Shown: positions 1 through 7,650, counted from the stretch's first letter. The stretch: DNA of 14,073 bases from an uncultured Prevotella sp. (GCA_934230965.1 CAKQFW010000030.1:1-14073); one strand, 5' to 3'. Notes: generated from the letters alone by a model not told the origin. A program made the numbers and translations.

Positions 1-137
1 CCAATGATAGGTTCGCCAGAAGCGTCTTTCACATGTCCTTTCACGACAACCTGTTGTCCGAAAGCACTTGTCGTAAGGAACAGTCCGCCAGTCAAGGCTA
101 CTGCCCTTAAGGCATTTTTGAATTTAACTTGCTTCAT
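1..137 (-). CDS. SusC-like TonB-dependent outer-membrane receptor, N-terminal fragment
   Basis: This is the 5' end (45 full codons) of a minus-strand gene that leaves the window. The protein starts MKQVKFKNALRAVALTGG, a positively charged then hydrophobic signal peptide ending near TSAFG-QQ. It then reads VVVKGHVKDASGEPIIG, the opening strand pattern of the carboxypeptidase-D regulatory-like domain that precedes the plug of SusC/RagA receptors. Such receptors pair with a SusD lipoprotein to bring oligosaccharides across the outer membrane. Starch oligomers are the likely cargo, because the divergent operon is all starch enzymes. The start at 137 is chosen because it gives the complete signal peptide. 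Only the N-terminus is seen, so substrate and full length are inferred; another outer-membrane protein with the same N-terminal domain is possible but less likely. Confidence 0.85.
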   Translation of the reverse strand, partial: MKQVKFKNALRAVALTGGLFLTTSAFGQQVVVKGHVKDASGEPII

Positions 138-278
138 TACTTTTTGATTTTTATTATTAGATGGTTATTAAATATTTTCTATATAACAAGGTAGAATGCT
201 GCTTGTAGATGTTTAATCATTTAGAAAGGGCACTCGGTTATTATTGTTTATATATTTAGGCGTTTTTAATTTCTGTTG

Positions 279-286
279 CAAATTTA
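279..286 (-). promoter_or_regulatory. Probable -7 box of the SusC-like gene
   Basis: The minus strand reads TAAATTTG, an exact match to the Bacteroidetes -7 consensus TAnnTTTG. Transcription would start near 272, giving a leader of about 135 nt. No convincing TTTG or TTG -33 element is present 19-23 bp upstream, which would fit a promoter that needs an activator. It is the only match in this orientation in the divergent region. Confidence 0.55.
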
Positions 287-337
287 GGAGGAATTATAAT
301 ATGTTAATGCTATTTTTAACGGAAATGTATTGTTTTT

Positions 338-359
338 AGTGTGCAAACGTTTGCACACT
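338..359. promoter_or_regulatory. LacI-family operator, perfect 22-bp palindrome
   Basis: The site is AGTGTGCAAAC followed directly by its exact reverse complement GTTTGCACACT. The core TGCAAACGTTTGCA, with a central CG, is the classic form of LacI/GalR-family operators. It lies in the divergent region between the SusC-like gene and the LacI gene: 51 bp from the -7 box of the former and 50 bp from that of the latter. The adjacent LacI protein is the natural binding partner (inference). The centre lies about 75 bp upstream of each predicted start, a position more typical of activation than of blocking polymerase. Confidence 0.8.
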
Positions 360-381
360 TCAATTTGAAAATGATGGCCTC

Positions 382-389
382 GTGTGCAA
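382..389 (+). promoter_or_regulatory. Operator half-site copy upstream of the lacI-type gene
   Basis: GTGTGCAA here repeats the left arm of the 22-bp palindrome (339-346), but the expected right arm is missing. It sits about 20 bp upstream of the -7 box at 410-417, where the -33 element should be. Binding here could cover the promoter and give autoregulation. It is only 8 bp, so chance is possible. Confidence 0.35.
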
Positions 390-409
390 CAACATTAAAA
401 AGTTTCAGT

Positions 410-417
410 TAACTTTG
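410..417 (+). promoter_or_regulatory. Probable -7 box of the starch operon (lacI-type gene first)
   Basis: TAACTTTG matches TAnnTTTG exactly. The predicted start is near 424, leaving a leader of about 15 nt before the ATG at 440. No clear TTG element lies at the right distance upstream; the best candidate, TGTG at 383-386, is poor and overlaps the operator half-site. Confidence 0.55.
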
Positions 418-439
418 TACCCGAAATACTGCATAACCT

Positions 440-1465
440 ATGATCGATAGCAATACAACCACTATGAAAGACATTGCCGAAAAGTTTGGCGTGTCTATTT
501 CTACCGTCTCGCGAGCGCTTAATGGAAGTAGGCGCGTGCGAGAAGACAAACGTTTGGCCATACAGAAGTATGCCGCCGAACATAACTTTTACCCCAACGA
601 TATTGCTAAGTCGTTGCGCTATTCAAAACGCCAGCCTGTAAAGTTTATTGGCGTTATTGTGCCAGAAATAACCCACTATTATTTCTCGTCGGTGGTGTCG
701 GGCATTGAAGAGCGTGCCTCAGAGCGTGGCTATCGTATCATGATAACGATGAGCAAAGAAAGCTATGAACGCGAGGTGCAACTGTGCCAAGCGTTTGAAG
801 CGCATCAGGTGTGCGGTATCATTGTGTCGCAGGCAAAGAGCACTACGCAGTATGACCACTTTCAGTCGCTCATCAACAAAGGCATCACGCTGGTGTTCTT
901 CGACCGTATTTGTACGGGCGTTAATGCCAGTCTGGTGGTGGTAGACGACTATATGGGTGCCTTTAATGCCGTTACATACCTTATTAATACAGGGTGTAAG
1001 CGTATTGCCTTTTATGGTATGCGTGGCAATGCGTTGATAGGCAAGAACCGCTTTAACGGTTATAAAGACGCGCTGCTGAAGGCGGGTATGCAACCCGACG
1101 ATGACTTGATATTTGAGTGTGACAACCGCAACGATGCCGAGAAGATAACGCCCAGCGTGCTGGAAAGCGAAAATAGGCCCGACGGCTTCTTCTGTGTGAA
1201 CGACGACACTGCCATAGGCGTGCTATATACGGCAAAGCACAGAGGACTAAGAATTCCGGAAGATATCTCGGTGTGCGGATTTACGAACGGACAGCGTGCC
1301 ATAGCTTGCGACCCTCAGCTCACCACTGTTGAGCAGCGTGGTGTAGAGGTGGGTAGAGAGGCTGCCGAGGTGCTTATAAATAAGGTGGAAGGCATCATAC
1401 CTGCCGATAAGATAGAGAAACGTGTGGTGCGCACCCGACTTGTGGTGCGAGGCACTTCAAGATAA
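440..1465 (+). CDS. LacI/GalR-family transcriptional regulator
   Basis: This 341-residue protein has the family's usual length and layout. An N-terminal helix-turn-helix (about residues 9-28, MKDIAEKFGVSISTVSRALNG) is followed by the hinge region and a periplasmic-binding-protein-like effector domain (about 68-335, opening FIGVIVPEITHYYFSSV, with the FDR and NDDTA segments typical of the family). It should bind DNA as a dimer and change affinity on binding a sugar, here probably maltose or a related glucan signal. It is the first gene of a starch-use operon, divergent from a SusC-like gene, with a perfect LacI-type palindrome 81 bp upstream. The start at 440 is kept; Met9 at 464 is an alternative that would place translation at the conserved MKDIA. 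The ligand, and whether it represses or activates, cannot be read from sequence. The B. thetaiotaomicron sus locus uses an unrelated regulator, SusR. Confidence 0.93.
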   Translation: MIDSNTTTMKDIAEKFGVSISTVSRALNGSRRVREDKRLAIQKYAAEHNFYPNDIAKSLRYSKRQPVKFIGVIVPEITHYYFSSVVSGIEERASERGYRIMITMSKESYEREVQLCQAFEAHQVCGIIVSQAKSTTQYDHFQSLINKGITLVFFDRICTGVNASLVVVDDYMGAFNAVTYLINTGCKRIAFYGMRGNALIGKNRFNGYKDALLKAGMQPDDDLIFECDNRNDAEKITPSVLESENRPDGFFCVNDDTAIGVLYTAKHRGLRIPEDISVCGFTNGQRAIACDPQLTTVEQRGVEVGREAAEVLINKVEGIIPADKIEKRVVRTRLVVRGTSR

Positions 1466-1476
1466 AACATCAATGA

Positions 1477-1490
1477 GGGGCTTTTGCCCC
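1477..1490 (+). terminator. Small GC-rich hairpin after the lacI-type gene
   Basis: GGGGC-TTTT-GCCCC forms a 5-bp GC stem 11 bp after the stop codon. No T-run follows, so it is a weak or partial terminator or an RNA stability element. It may lower read-through from the regulator into the transporter gene without stopping it. The 90-bp gap (1466-1555) shows no clear TAnnTTTG promoter. Confidence 0.35.
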
Positions 1491-1555
1491 ATCTATACAT
1501 TTATTGTATAACAAATGCCTTAACAGAATACATTAAAAAATAATAACATAAACCT

Positions 1556-2854
1556 ATGAAACAGAAACAGGATTTAAGTTTTTGGAAACTATGGAACCTT
1601 AGCTTTGGGTTCTTCGGCGTGCAGATTGCCTATGCTCTGCAAAACGCTAACATTTCTCGTATATTTGCAACCTTGGGAGCTGACCCCCATTCGTTGAGTT
1701 ACTTCTGGATTTTGCCCCCACTGATGGGCATTATCGTGCAGCCTATTGTGGGCACCCTTAGCGACCGCACTTGGTGCCGTTTTGGTCGACGCATACCTTA
1801 CCTCTTTATAGGTGCTGCTGTGGCTGTAGCGGTGATGTGCCTGTTGCCTAATGCTGGCTCGTTTGGTATGGCTGTGGGCACGGCCATGATGTTTGGCCTT
1901 TTCTCACTGATGTTTCTTGACACCAGCCTTAATATGGCCATGCAGCCGTTTAAGATGCTGGTGGGCGACATGGTAAACGAAAAACAAAAGTCGCTGGCTT
2001 ACTCTATACAAAGCTTCTTGTGTAATAGCGGCTCGCTGGTGGGCTATGTGTTCCCCTTCATCTTTACAGCGTTAGGCATTGCTAATGAGGCACCTAAGGG
2101 CATTGTGCCCGACTCGGTAATTTATTCGTTCTATATTGGCGCTGCCATCCTTATTCTGTGTGTGCTCTACACTACCTTTAAGGTAAAGGAGTGGAACCCA
2201 CAAGAGTATGCCGAATATAACGAGCGTAAGCCTGAGGCCGAGGAGCAGAAGGCGGGATGGATAGAGCTGTTGCGCAAGGCCCCCTCAATGTTCTGGAAGG
2301 TGGGACTGGTGCAGTTCTTCTGCTGGGCTGCCTTTATGTATATGTGGACCTATACCAACGGCACCATTGCCGAAACGGTATGGCATACCACCGATACCGC
2401 CTCGGCCCAATATCAAGAGGCTGGCAACTGGGTTGGCGTGCTGTTCTTCTGGCAGGCTATAGGCAGTGTGATATGGGCTATGTTGCTGCCTAAGATACCT
2501 AACGGCAAGTTGGCTTATGCCCTCAGCTTGCTCATTGGCGCTGTAGGTTTTGCTGCGTTACCCTTTATTGCTGACAAGAACTTGCTCATCATACCCTTCT
2601 TGCTCATTGGTTGTGCTTGGGCCGCTATGCTGGCGATGCCTTTCACCTTTGTTACCAATGCCCTTGAGGGTTACGGACATAAAGGCGCTTATCTCGGCCT
2701 CTTCAATGGCACCATTTGCTTGCCACAGATTGCCGCTGCTGCTGTGGGTGGCACCATGCTCTCAATGGTGGGCTCGCACCAGTTTAACATGATGCTGGTG
2801 GCTGCTGTGCTGTTGGTGCTGGGCGCTTTGAGCGTAGCATGGATTAAGAAATAA
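1556..2854 (+). CDS. SLC45-like MFS sugar transporter (probable maltose/maltodextrin uptake)
   Basis: This 432-residue protein is almost wholly hydrophobic, with a pattern fitting about 12 membrane helices and a charged central loop around residues 205-230 (KVKEWNPQEYAEYNERKPEAEEQK). The loop between helices 2 and 3 has D70-R-T-W-C-R-F-G-R-R79, the DRxxxRxGRR signature shared by sucrose/maltose carriers of the SLC45/GPH type. It would sit in the inner membrane and take up sugar, probably with a cation, moving periplasmic maltose or short malto-oligomers to the cytosol. It is 90 bp after the regulator gene and 26 bp before the cytosolic glucanotransferase gene, so import and first metabolic step are coupled. 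Family assignment is secure; maltose as substrate is inferred from context. Confidence 0.88.
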   Translation: MKQKQDLSFWKLWNLSFGFFGVQIAYALQNANISRIFATLGADPHSLSYFWILPPLMGIIVQPIVGTLSDRTWCRFGRRIPYLFIGAAVAVAVMCLLPNAGSFGMAVGTAMMFGLFSLMFLDTSLNMAMQPFKMLVGDMVNEKQKSLAYSIQSFLCNSGSLVGYVFPFIFTALGIANEAPKGIVPDSVIYSFYIGAAILILCVLYTTFKVKEWNPQEYAEYNERKPEAEEQKAGWIELLRKAPSMFWKVGLVQFFCWAAFMYMWTYTNGTIAETVWHTTDTASAQYQEAGNWVGVLFFWQAIGSVIWAMLLPKIPNGKLAYALSLLIGAVGFAALPFIADKNLLIIPFLLIGCAWAAMLAMPFTFVTNALEGYGHKGAYLGLFNGTICLPQIAAAAVGGTMLSMVGSHQFNMMLVAAVLLVLGALSVAWIKK

Positions 2855-2880
2855 ACTATAAAATTAGATATTATCCCATT

Positions 2881-5583
2881 ATGAAACTATTTTTCTATTT
2901 GCAATACGACACGGTCTTTGGACAAGACTTGCGTCTGAACATCATGGGCGAAACGGCTGTTAAGGGCGACAGAGCCCCAGAAAACACCGTTTATGCAATG
3001 ACCACTGTTGACGGAAAAATGTGGCAGTGTGAGATAGAACTGGAGAAAACCCCGAAAAGCATCAACTATTTTTATAGCATTGATAAGTGGGGCAAGGAAG
3101 AGCGTCAAGAGTGGCAAACCGTTACTCACCGCTTAGACTTGAATGTGCCTAATGCCAGCGAATATAAAATATATAATCGCTGGACAGACATTCCGTACGA
3201 CTCGTTTCTCTATAGCTCGGCCTTTACCGATTGTGTAAACCGTCGTCACCATGAGGCTGTGCCTACCACAAAATATGAAAAGACATTGCGCCTGATTGTG
3301 CGTGCCCCCCAATTGAGAAAGGGCGAACGCCTGTATGTTACGGGCGAGAGCTTGTGCTTGGGCAACTGGCATGCCGACCGCGCCTTGAAGATGGTAGAGC
3401 ACAACTATAACGAATGGATGGTAGACATGAACGTTGATGCCTTTGATGAGGCTGAGACCGAACTGAAATTTATTGCCACCACCGATAATGGCGATGTGCT
3501 GTGGGAGACAGGGTATAACCGCACACTCACGATACCTGAGATGGCTAATGGTGAGGTGCGTGTGGAGGAAATGGATCAAGCCTTCTTCGAGATTTGCGAC
3601 CGTAAGTTGGCGGGCACCCTCATCCCCGTGTTCTCGTTGCGCACCCGTGGTAGCTTTGGCGTGGGCGACTTTGGCGACCTGAAAATGATGATTGACTGGG
3701 TGGCAGAGACTCACCAGAAGGTGCTTCAGGTGTTGCCCATCAACGATACCACCTCTACCCACACCTGGACCGACTCGTATCCCTATTCGTGCATCAGCAT
3801 CTTTGCCATTCATCCGCAGTTTGCCGACATGCGCCAGTTGCCTGCCGTGGCCGACAAAGAGAAGGCTGCCGCCTTTGAAGCACTGCGCGAAGAGCTGAAC
3901 CAGTTGCCCCAGATTGACTATGAGCGTGTGAACAATGCTAAGATAGAGTATCTGCGCATTATCTTTGAACAAGAGGGTAGCGAGGTGCTGAAGTCGGCTG
4001 ACTTCAAGGCGTTCTTGAAAGAAAGCGCTCACTGGCTGGTGCCCTACGCACAGTATTGCCACCTGCGCGATACCTATGGCAATGTAGACTTTAATACATG
4101 GAAAGGCCATGAGGTATGGTATGAAAAAGACCGTGAAACGCTGCTTAACGCTCGCACGAAAGAATATAAAGAGGTGGCCTTCTACTATTATGTGCAGTAT
4201 GTGCTGCATGTGCAGATGCGCGCCGCACACGAGTATGCGATGGCTCGTGGCGTGATACTGAAGGGCGACATACCCATTGGCGTAAACCGTAAAGGCTGCG
4301 ATGTATGGCATGAGCCTCATTACTTTAACCTTAACTCGCAGGCTGGTGCTCCGCCTGACAGCTTCTCGGTAAATGGACAAAACTGGGGATTCCCCACCTA
4401 TAACTGGGCACGTATGCTTGAAGATGGCTGCCAGTGGTGGTTGCGCCGTTTCCAGGATATGTCGAAATATTTTGATGCTTACCGCATCGACCACGTGTTG
4501 GGCTTCTTCCGCATTTGGGCTATTCCTACCACTTGTGTTCACGCCTTGCAAGGACAGTTTGCTCCCTCGCTGGCTATGACACGCGAAGAGATAGAGAGCT
4601 ATGGTTTGCACTTCCAAGAGAAGCTGTTCACCACACCGTTTATTGCCCGTTGGGTGGTAGACCGCGTGTTTGGCCCTCATGCCGATGCTGTGGTAGAAAA
4701 ATATTTGCAGCACGAGCACGACGACATCTTCTCGTTGAAGCCTGAATATGACACTGAGCGCAAGATTGAAGCTGCCTTTGTAGGCAAGGATAGCGCCGAC
4801 GATGTCTGGGTGCGTGATGGCTTGTATGCCTTAGCTTCTGACGTGCTGTTTGTGCGCGACATTAACGACAGCAACAAGTTCCATCCGCGCATCACGGCTC
4901 AGCTCAACTTTATGTATGAAGCTTTGGTAGATAGCGATAAGGAGAAGTTTAACCGTCTGTATAACAACTACTTCTATCGCCGCAATAACAACTTCTGGTA
5001 TAATGAAGCCATGAAGAAACTGCCCGTGCTGGTGCAGGCTACCCGTATGTTGGTATGTGCCGAAGACTTAGGCATGGTGCCCGATTGCGTGGCATGGGTG
5101 ATGAACGAGCTGCGCATACTGAGTCTTGAACTGCAGCAGATGCCTAAAGACCCCAGCGTGCGCTTTGGCGAACTGTGGAAGAACCCCTACCGCAGCGTAT
5201 GTACACTGTCTACCCACGATATGCCTACCTTAAGACAGTGGTGGGACGAAGATATGGAGCGCACACAAGACTACTATAACTCGCAGTTGTATCGCTCTGG
5301 TGCTGCCCCGCATCCGCTGCCCGGATGGCTGGCTAAGGAGATTGTTACCAATCAGCTTTATTGTCCGTCAATGCTTTGCATCTTGTCGCTGCAAGACTGG
5401 TTTGCTATTGACGAAAAGTTGCGTCTGGCTGATGCCAATGCCGAGCGCATCAATATTCCTGCTAACCCACGCCATTATTGGCGCTACCGTATGCACCTGA
5501 ATATTGAAGATTTGATTGCTAACAAAGAGTATAACGATAATATTAAAGAACTTATACGACAGACTGGTAGAGAGCAAGCTTAA
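2881..5583 (+). CDS. malQ: 4-alpha-glucanotransferase, DPE2-like, tandem CBM20 plus GH77
   Basis: This 900-residue enzyme would transfer alpha-1,4-glucan segments between maltose, oligosaccharides and larger glucans, releasing glucose. It has no signal peptide and should be cytosolic. Two starch-binding CBM20 domains come first (about 1-115 and 134-240, the second with a GNW at 161-163), then GH77 (about 246-895). LPINDTT starts at 285-286. The nucleophile is D537 in YRIDHVLGFFRIW, the acid/base E728 in CAEDLG, and the third acid D780 in STHDMPT. Nucleophile and acid/base are 191 residues apart, against about 48 in E. coli MalQ. The extra 140 or so residues match the insertion known in plant DPE2, which also carries two CBM20s. 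The gene lies 26 bp after the transporter gene and 144 bp before the pullulanase gene. All catalytic residues are present and length is normal for the Bacteroidetes form. Confidence 0.93.
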   Translation: MKLFFYLQYDTVFGQDLRLNIMGETAVKGDRAPENTVYAMTTVDGKMWQCEIELEKTPKSINYFYSIDKWGKEERQEWQTVTHRLDLNVPNASEYKIYNRWTDIPYDSFLYSSAFTDCVNRRHHEAVPTTKYEKTLRLIVRAPQLRKGERLYVTGESLCLGNWHADRALKMVEHNYNEWMVDMNVDAFDEAETELKFIATTDNGDVLWETGYNRTLTIPEMANGEVRVEEMDQAFFEICDRKLAGTLIPVFSLRTRGSFGVGDFGDLKMMIDWVAETHQKVLQVLPINDTTSTHTWTDSYPYSCISIFAIHPQFADMRQLPAVADKEKAAAFEALREELNQLPQIDYERVNNAKIEYLRIIFEQEGSEVLKSADFKAFLKESAHWLVPYAQYCHLRDTYGNVDFNTWKGHEVWYEKDRETLLNARTKEYKEVAFYYYVQYVLHVQMRAAHEYAMARGVILKGDIPIGVNRKGCDVWHEPHYFNLNSQAGAPPDSFSVNGQNWGFPTYNWARMLEDGCQWWLRRFQDMSKYFDAYRIDHVLGFFRIWAIPTTCVHALQGQFAPSLAMTREEIESYGLHFQEKLFTTPFIARWVVDRVFGPHADAVVEKYLQHEHDDIFSLKPEYDTERKIEAAFVGKDSADDVWVRDGLYALASDVLFVRDINDSNKFHPRITAQLNFMYEALVDSDKEKFNRLYNNYFYRRNNNFWYNEAMKKLPVLVQATRMLVCAEDLGMVPDCVAWVMNELRILSLELQQMPKDPSVRFGELWKNPYRSVCTLSTHDMPTLRQWWDEDMERTQDYYNSQLYRSGAAPHPLPGWLAKEIVTNQLYCPSMLCILSLQDWFAIDEKLRLADANAERINIPANPRHYWRYRMHLNIEDLIANKEYNDNIKELIRQTGREQA

Positions 5584-5587
5584 TACA

Positions 5588-5679
5588 ATGCTTTGTAACA
5601 AAGCTTAATAGTAAGTTTCGTAATGAACTTCATAGTAAGTTTCGTAGCAAAATTACTTGCAAGCCTTGTTACAAAGCAT
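5588..5679. repeat. Intergenic 24-bp degenerate tandem array with 19-bp terminal inverted repeats
   Basis: The arms 5588-5606 and 5661-5679 are reverse complements over 19 bp with one mismatch. The left arm is itself a palindrome (GCTTTGT-A-ACAAAGC). Between and through them run about four degenerate units of 24 bp (from 5592, 5616, 5640 and 5664). ATAGTAAGTTTCGTA occurs exactly at 5608-5622 and 5632-5646, and ATAGTAA again at 5678-5684. It fills most of the 144-bp gap between malQ and the pullulanase gene, starting 5 bp after the malQ stop. The transcript could form a large stem-loop. No transposase or obvious target duplication is seen. Confidence 0.75.
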
Positions 5680-5688
5680 AGTAATCTC

Positions 5689-5722
5689 CTTGTCAACTCG
5701 TCAACTTGTCAACTTGTCAACT
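5689..5722 (+). repeat. 8-bp tandem repeat just before the pullulanase start
   Basis: Four copies of an octamer run head to tail (CTTGTCAA, CTCGTCAA, CTTGTCAA, CTTGTCAA) plus two further bases, ending 5 bp before the ATG at 5728. They therefore lie where the ribosome would load. The same octamer family occurs inverted at 13640-13676. Confidence 0.85.
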
Positions 5723-5727
5723 AAAAA

Positions 5728-7650
5728 ATGAAACCTACAATTAATTTAAAGACCGCATTGATGACCTCGTTATTCGGCCTCTTTGCTCAGACCTTGTCTG
5801 CACAAGGCATCTTTAATGAAATGTCGTATCAACAGGATAAAACAGAGTTTCGCCTTAACGCTCCCACAGCAGCCACATTGCGTATCTATGATAATGGCTC
5901 CGACACCAAAGCGGCCAAAACCGTGAAGATGAAGAAAGCTAGCAATGGTGAATGGGTGGCTACCGTAAAGGGCAACTTGAAAGGCAAGTTTTACACCTTC
6001 GACACGGGTAATGGTGAGTGCCCTGGCGTCTTTGCCAAGGCCGTGTGTGTGAATGGTAACCGTGCTGCCATCGTCGACATGGAAGACACCAACCCAGAGG
6101 GATGGGTCAATGATGTACGTCCCAGTTTGAACTCGCCTTGCGACCTCGTTATCTATGAGTTGCACCACCGCGACTTCTCTATCGATGCATCGTCGGGACT
6201 TGAGAACAAAGGCAAGTTTCTTGCCCTTGCTGAGCCTAAGGCCATCGAGTATCTCAAACGCTTGGGTGTGAACGCGATACATATATTGCCATCGTTCGAC
6301 TTCGCCTCGATAGATGAGACCCGTCTTGACCAGCCCCAATACAACTGGGGCTACGATCCTAAAAACTATAATGTGCCCGAAGGCAGCTACGCTACGAACC
6401 CTTATGAGCCCACGCGCCGTATAAAAGAGTTTAAAACCATGGTGATGGCGCTGCACAAGGTAGGCATCAGGGTTATCCTTGACGTGGTTTACAACCACAC
6501 GTTCAATATCAAAGACAGTAATTTCCAGCGCATTAGTCCCGATTACTATTATCGTAAGACTGCGGACGGTAAATACTCAGATGGTTCGGGTTGTGGCAAC
6601 GAAACCGCGTCAGAGAAGCCGCTCATGCGCACCTATATGACAGAAAGTGTGAAGTATTGGGTGAACGAATATCATATTGATGGTTTCCGCTTCGACCTGA
6701 TGGGCGTGCACGACATTGAGACGATGAACCAAATTCGCCACGAGGTGAACAACATCGACCCCTCAATATATATCTATGGTGAGGGATGGAGCGCTGGCTC
6801 TTGTGCTTATCCCACAGAGAAGTTGGCGATGAAGGCGAATGCTCAGAAACTCGATGGCATAGGTGCCTTCAGCGACGAGATGCGCGATGCGCTGCGTGGC
6901 CCCTTCAGCGACGACCATAAGGGTGGCTTCTTGGCAGGTGTATCTGGCCAGGAAGAGAGCATCAAGTTTGGTATTGTGGGTGCCATACAGCATCCGCAAG
7001 TGGATATGACAAAGGTAAACTACAGCAAAGCACCGTGGACCAACTCGCCCTCACAGATGGTGAGCTATGTAAGTTGCCACGATGATATGTGCCTTACCGA
7101 CCGTCTGCGCACCAGTATGCCTGGCATTAACACAGACGAACTGATACGCCTTGACCTGTTGGCTCAAACGGCAGTATTCACTTCGCAAGGCGTGCCTTTC
7201 ATGCTCTGTGGCGAAGAGATGTTGCGCGACAAGAAGGGTGTGGCTAATAGTTATCGTTCGCCCGATAATATCAATCACCTCGACTGGAACAACCTGAAGA
7301 AATATCCTGAGGTGTTTGATTATTACAGTGGACTTATTGCTTTGCGTAAGGCACATCCTGCTTTCCGTTTAGGCAATGCAGAGGCTGTTCGCCAGCATCT
7401 TGAGTTTCTTTCAGCTCCCAGCGGGGTGGTGGCTTTCCGCCTGAAGAACCATGCTGGTGGCGATGCTTGGAACGATATCATTGTGATATTGAATGCTAAC
7501 CGCACGGCTCAAACCATCAATATACCCATGAACCAATATACAGCTGTGGTGAAAGATGGCGTGGTGAAGGCTGAGGGTATTGGCGACACCATTAATGCCG
7601 ACAAGGTAGAGGTGGCAGCACAACGCGCAATGATTGTCTATAGTAAATAG
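5728..7650 (+). CDS. pulA: Secreted type I pullulanase (GH13_14-like)
   Basis: This 640-residue enzyme should cut alpha-1,6 branches in pullulan and branched oligosaccharides. A Sec signal peptide (about 1-25, ending LSA-QG) sends it to the periplasm; no lipobox cysteine is seen. A CBM48-like N-terminal domain (about 38-110, EFRLNAPTAATLRIYD) precedes the catalytic barrel. Y205-NWGYDP211 is the hallmark of type I pullulanases. The conserved GH13 regions are D252-VVYNH257, the nucleophile D323 in GFRFD, the acid/base E352 in YGEGW, and D452 in SCHDD, where many relatives have HDN. A C-terminal beta domain follows (about 560-640). No CBM41 or other extra starch-binding module is present, unlike many Gram-positive pullulanases. 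The 60-bp gap to the susA-like gene suggests joint transcription. Confidence 0.92.
   Translation: MKPTINLKTALMTSLFGLFAQTLSAQGIFNEMSYQQDKTEFRLNAPTAATLRIYDNGSDTKAAKTVKMKKASNGEWVATVKGNLKGKFYTFDTGNGECPGVFAKAVCVNGNRAAIVDMEDTNPEGWVNDVRPSLNSPCDLVIYELHHRDFSIDASSGLENKGKFLALAEPKAIEYLKRLGVNAIHILPSFDFASIDETRLDQPQYNWGYDPKNYNVPEGSYATNPYEPTRRIKEFKTMVMALHKVGIRVILDVVYNHTFNIKDSNFQRISPDYYYRKTADGKYSDGSGCGNETASEKPLMRTYMTESVKYWVNEYHIDGFRFDLMGVHDIETMNQIRHEVNNIDPSIYIYGEGWSAGSCAYPTEKLAMKANAQKLDGIGAFSDEMRDALRGPFSDDHKGGFLAGVSGQEESIKFGIVGAIQHPQVDMTKVNYSKAPWTNSPSQMVSYVSCHDDMCLTDRLRTSMPGINTDELIRLDLLAQTAVFTSQGVPFMLCGEEMLRDKKGVANSYRSPDNINHLDWNNLKKYPEVFDYYSGLIALRKAHPAFRLGNAEAVRQHLEFLSAPSGVVAFRLKNHAGGDAWNDIIVILNANRTAQTINIPMNQYTAVVKDGVVKAEGIGDTINADKVEVAAQRAMIVYSK

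Noticed and set aside
275..283. TGCAAA next to the SusC-side -7 box as a further LacI half-site
   Set aside because: TTTGCA commonly follows TAnn in Bacteroidetes -7 boxes (the ettA promoter has it too), so it is explained by the promoter.
1495..1515. TATACATTTATTG as a promoter for the transporter gene
   Set aside because: It does not match TAnnTTTG and has no paired -33 element; transcription from the regulator promoter explains the gene.
3133..4719. A 528-codon open frame on the minus strand inside malQ
   Set aside because: It lies wholly antisense to a gene with intact GH77 motifs and shows no recognisable domain. It is rich in His, Leu and Val in the pattern expected from the reverse complement of a coding strand.
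5588..5679. The inverted repeats as ends of an insertion sequence
   Set aside because: Only 54 bp lie between the arms, there is no transposase and no clear target-site duplication.
5584..5727. A separate promoter for pulA in the repeat region
   Set aside because: No TAnnTTTG match is present on the plus strand. ATGCTTTG and TAAGTTTC are near misses only, so an internal promoter cannot be supported.
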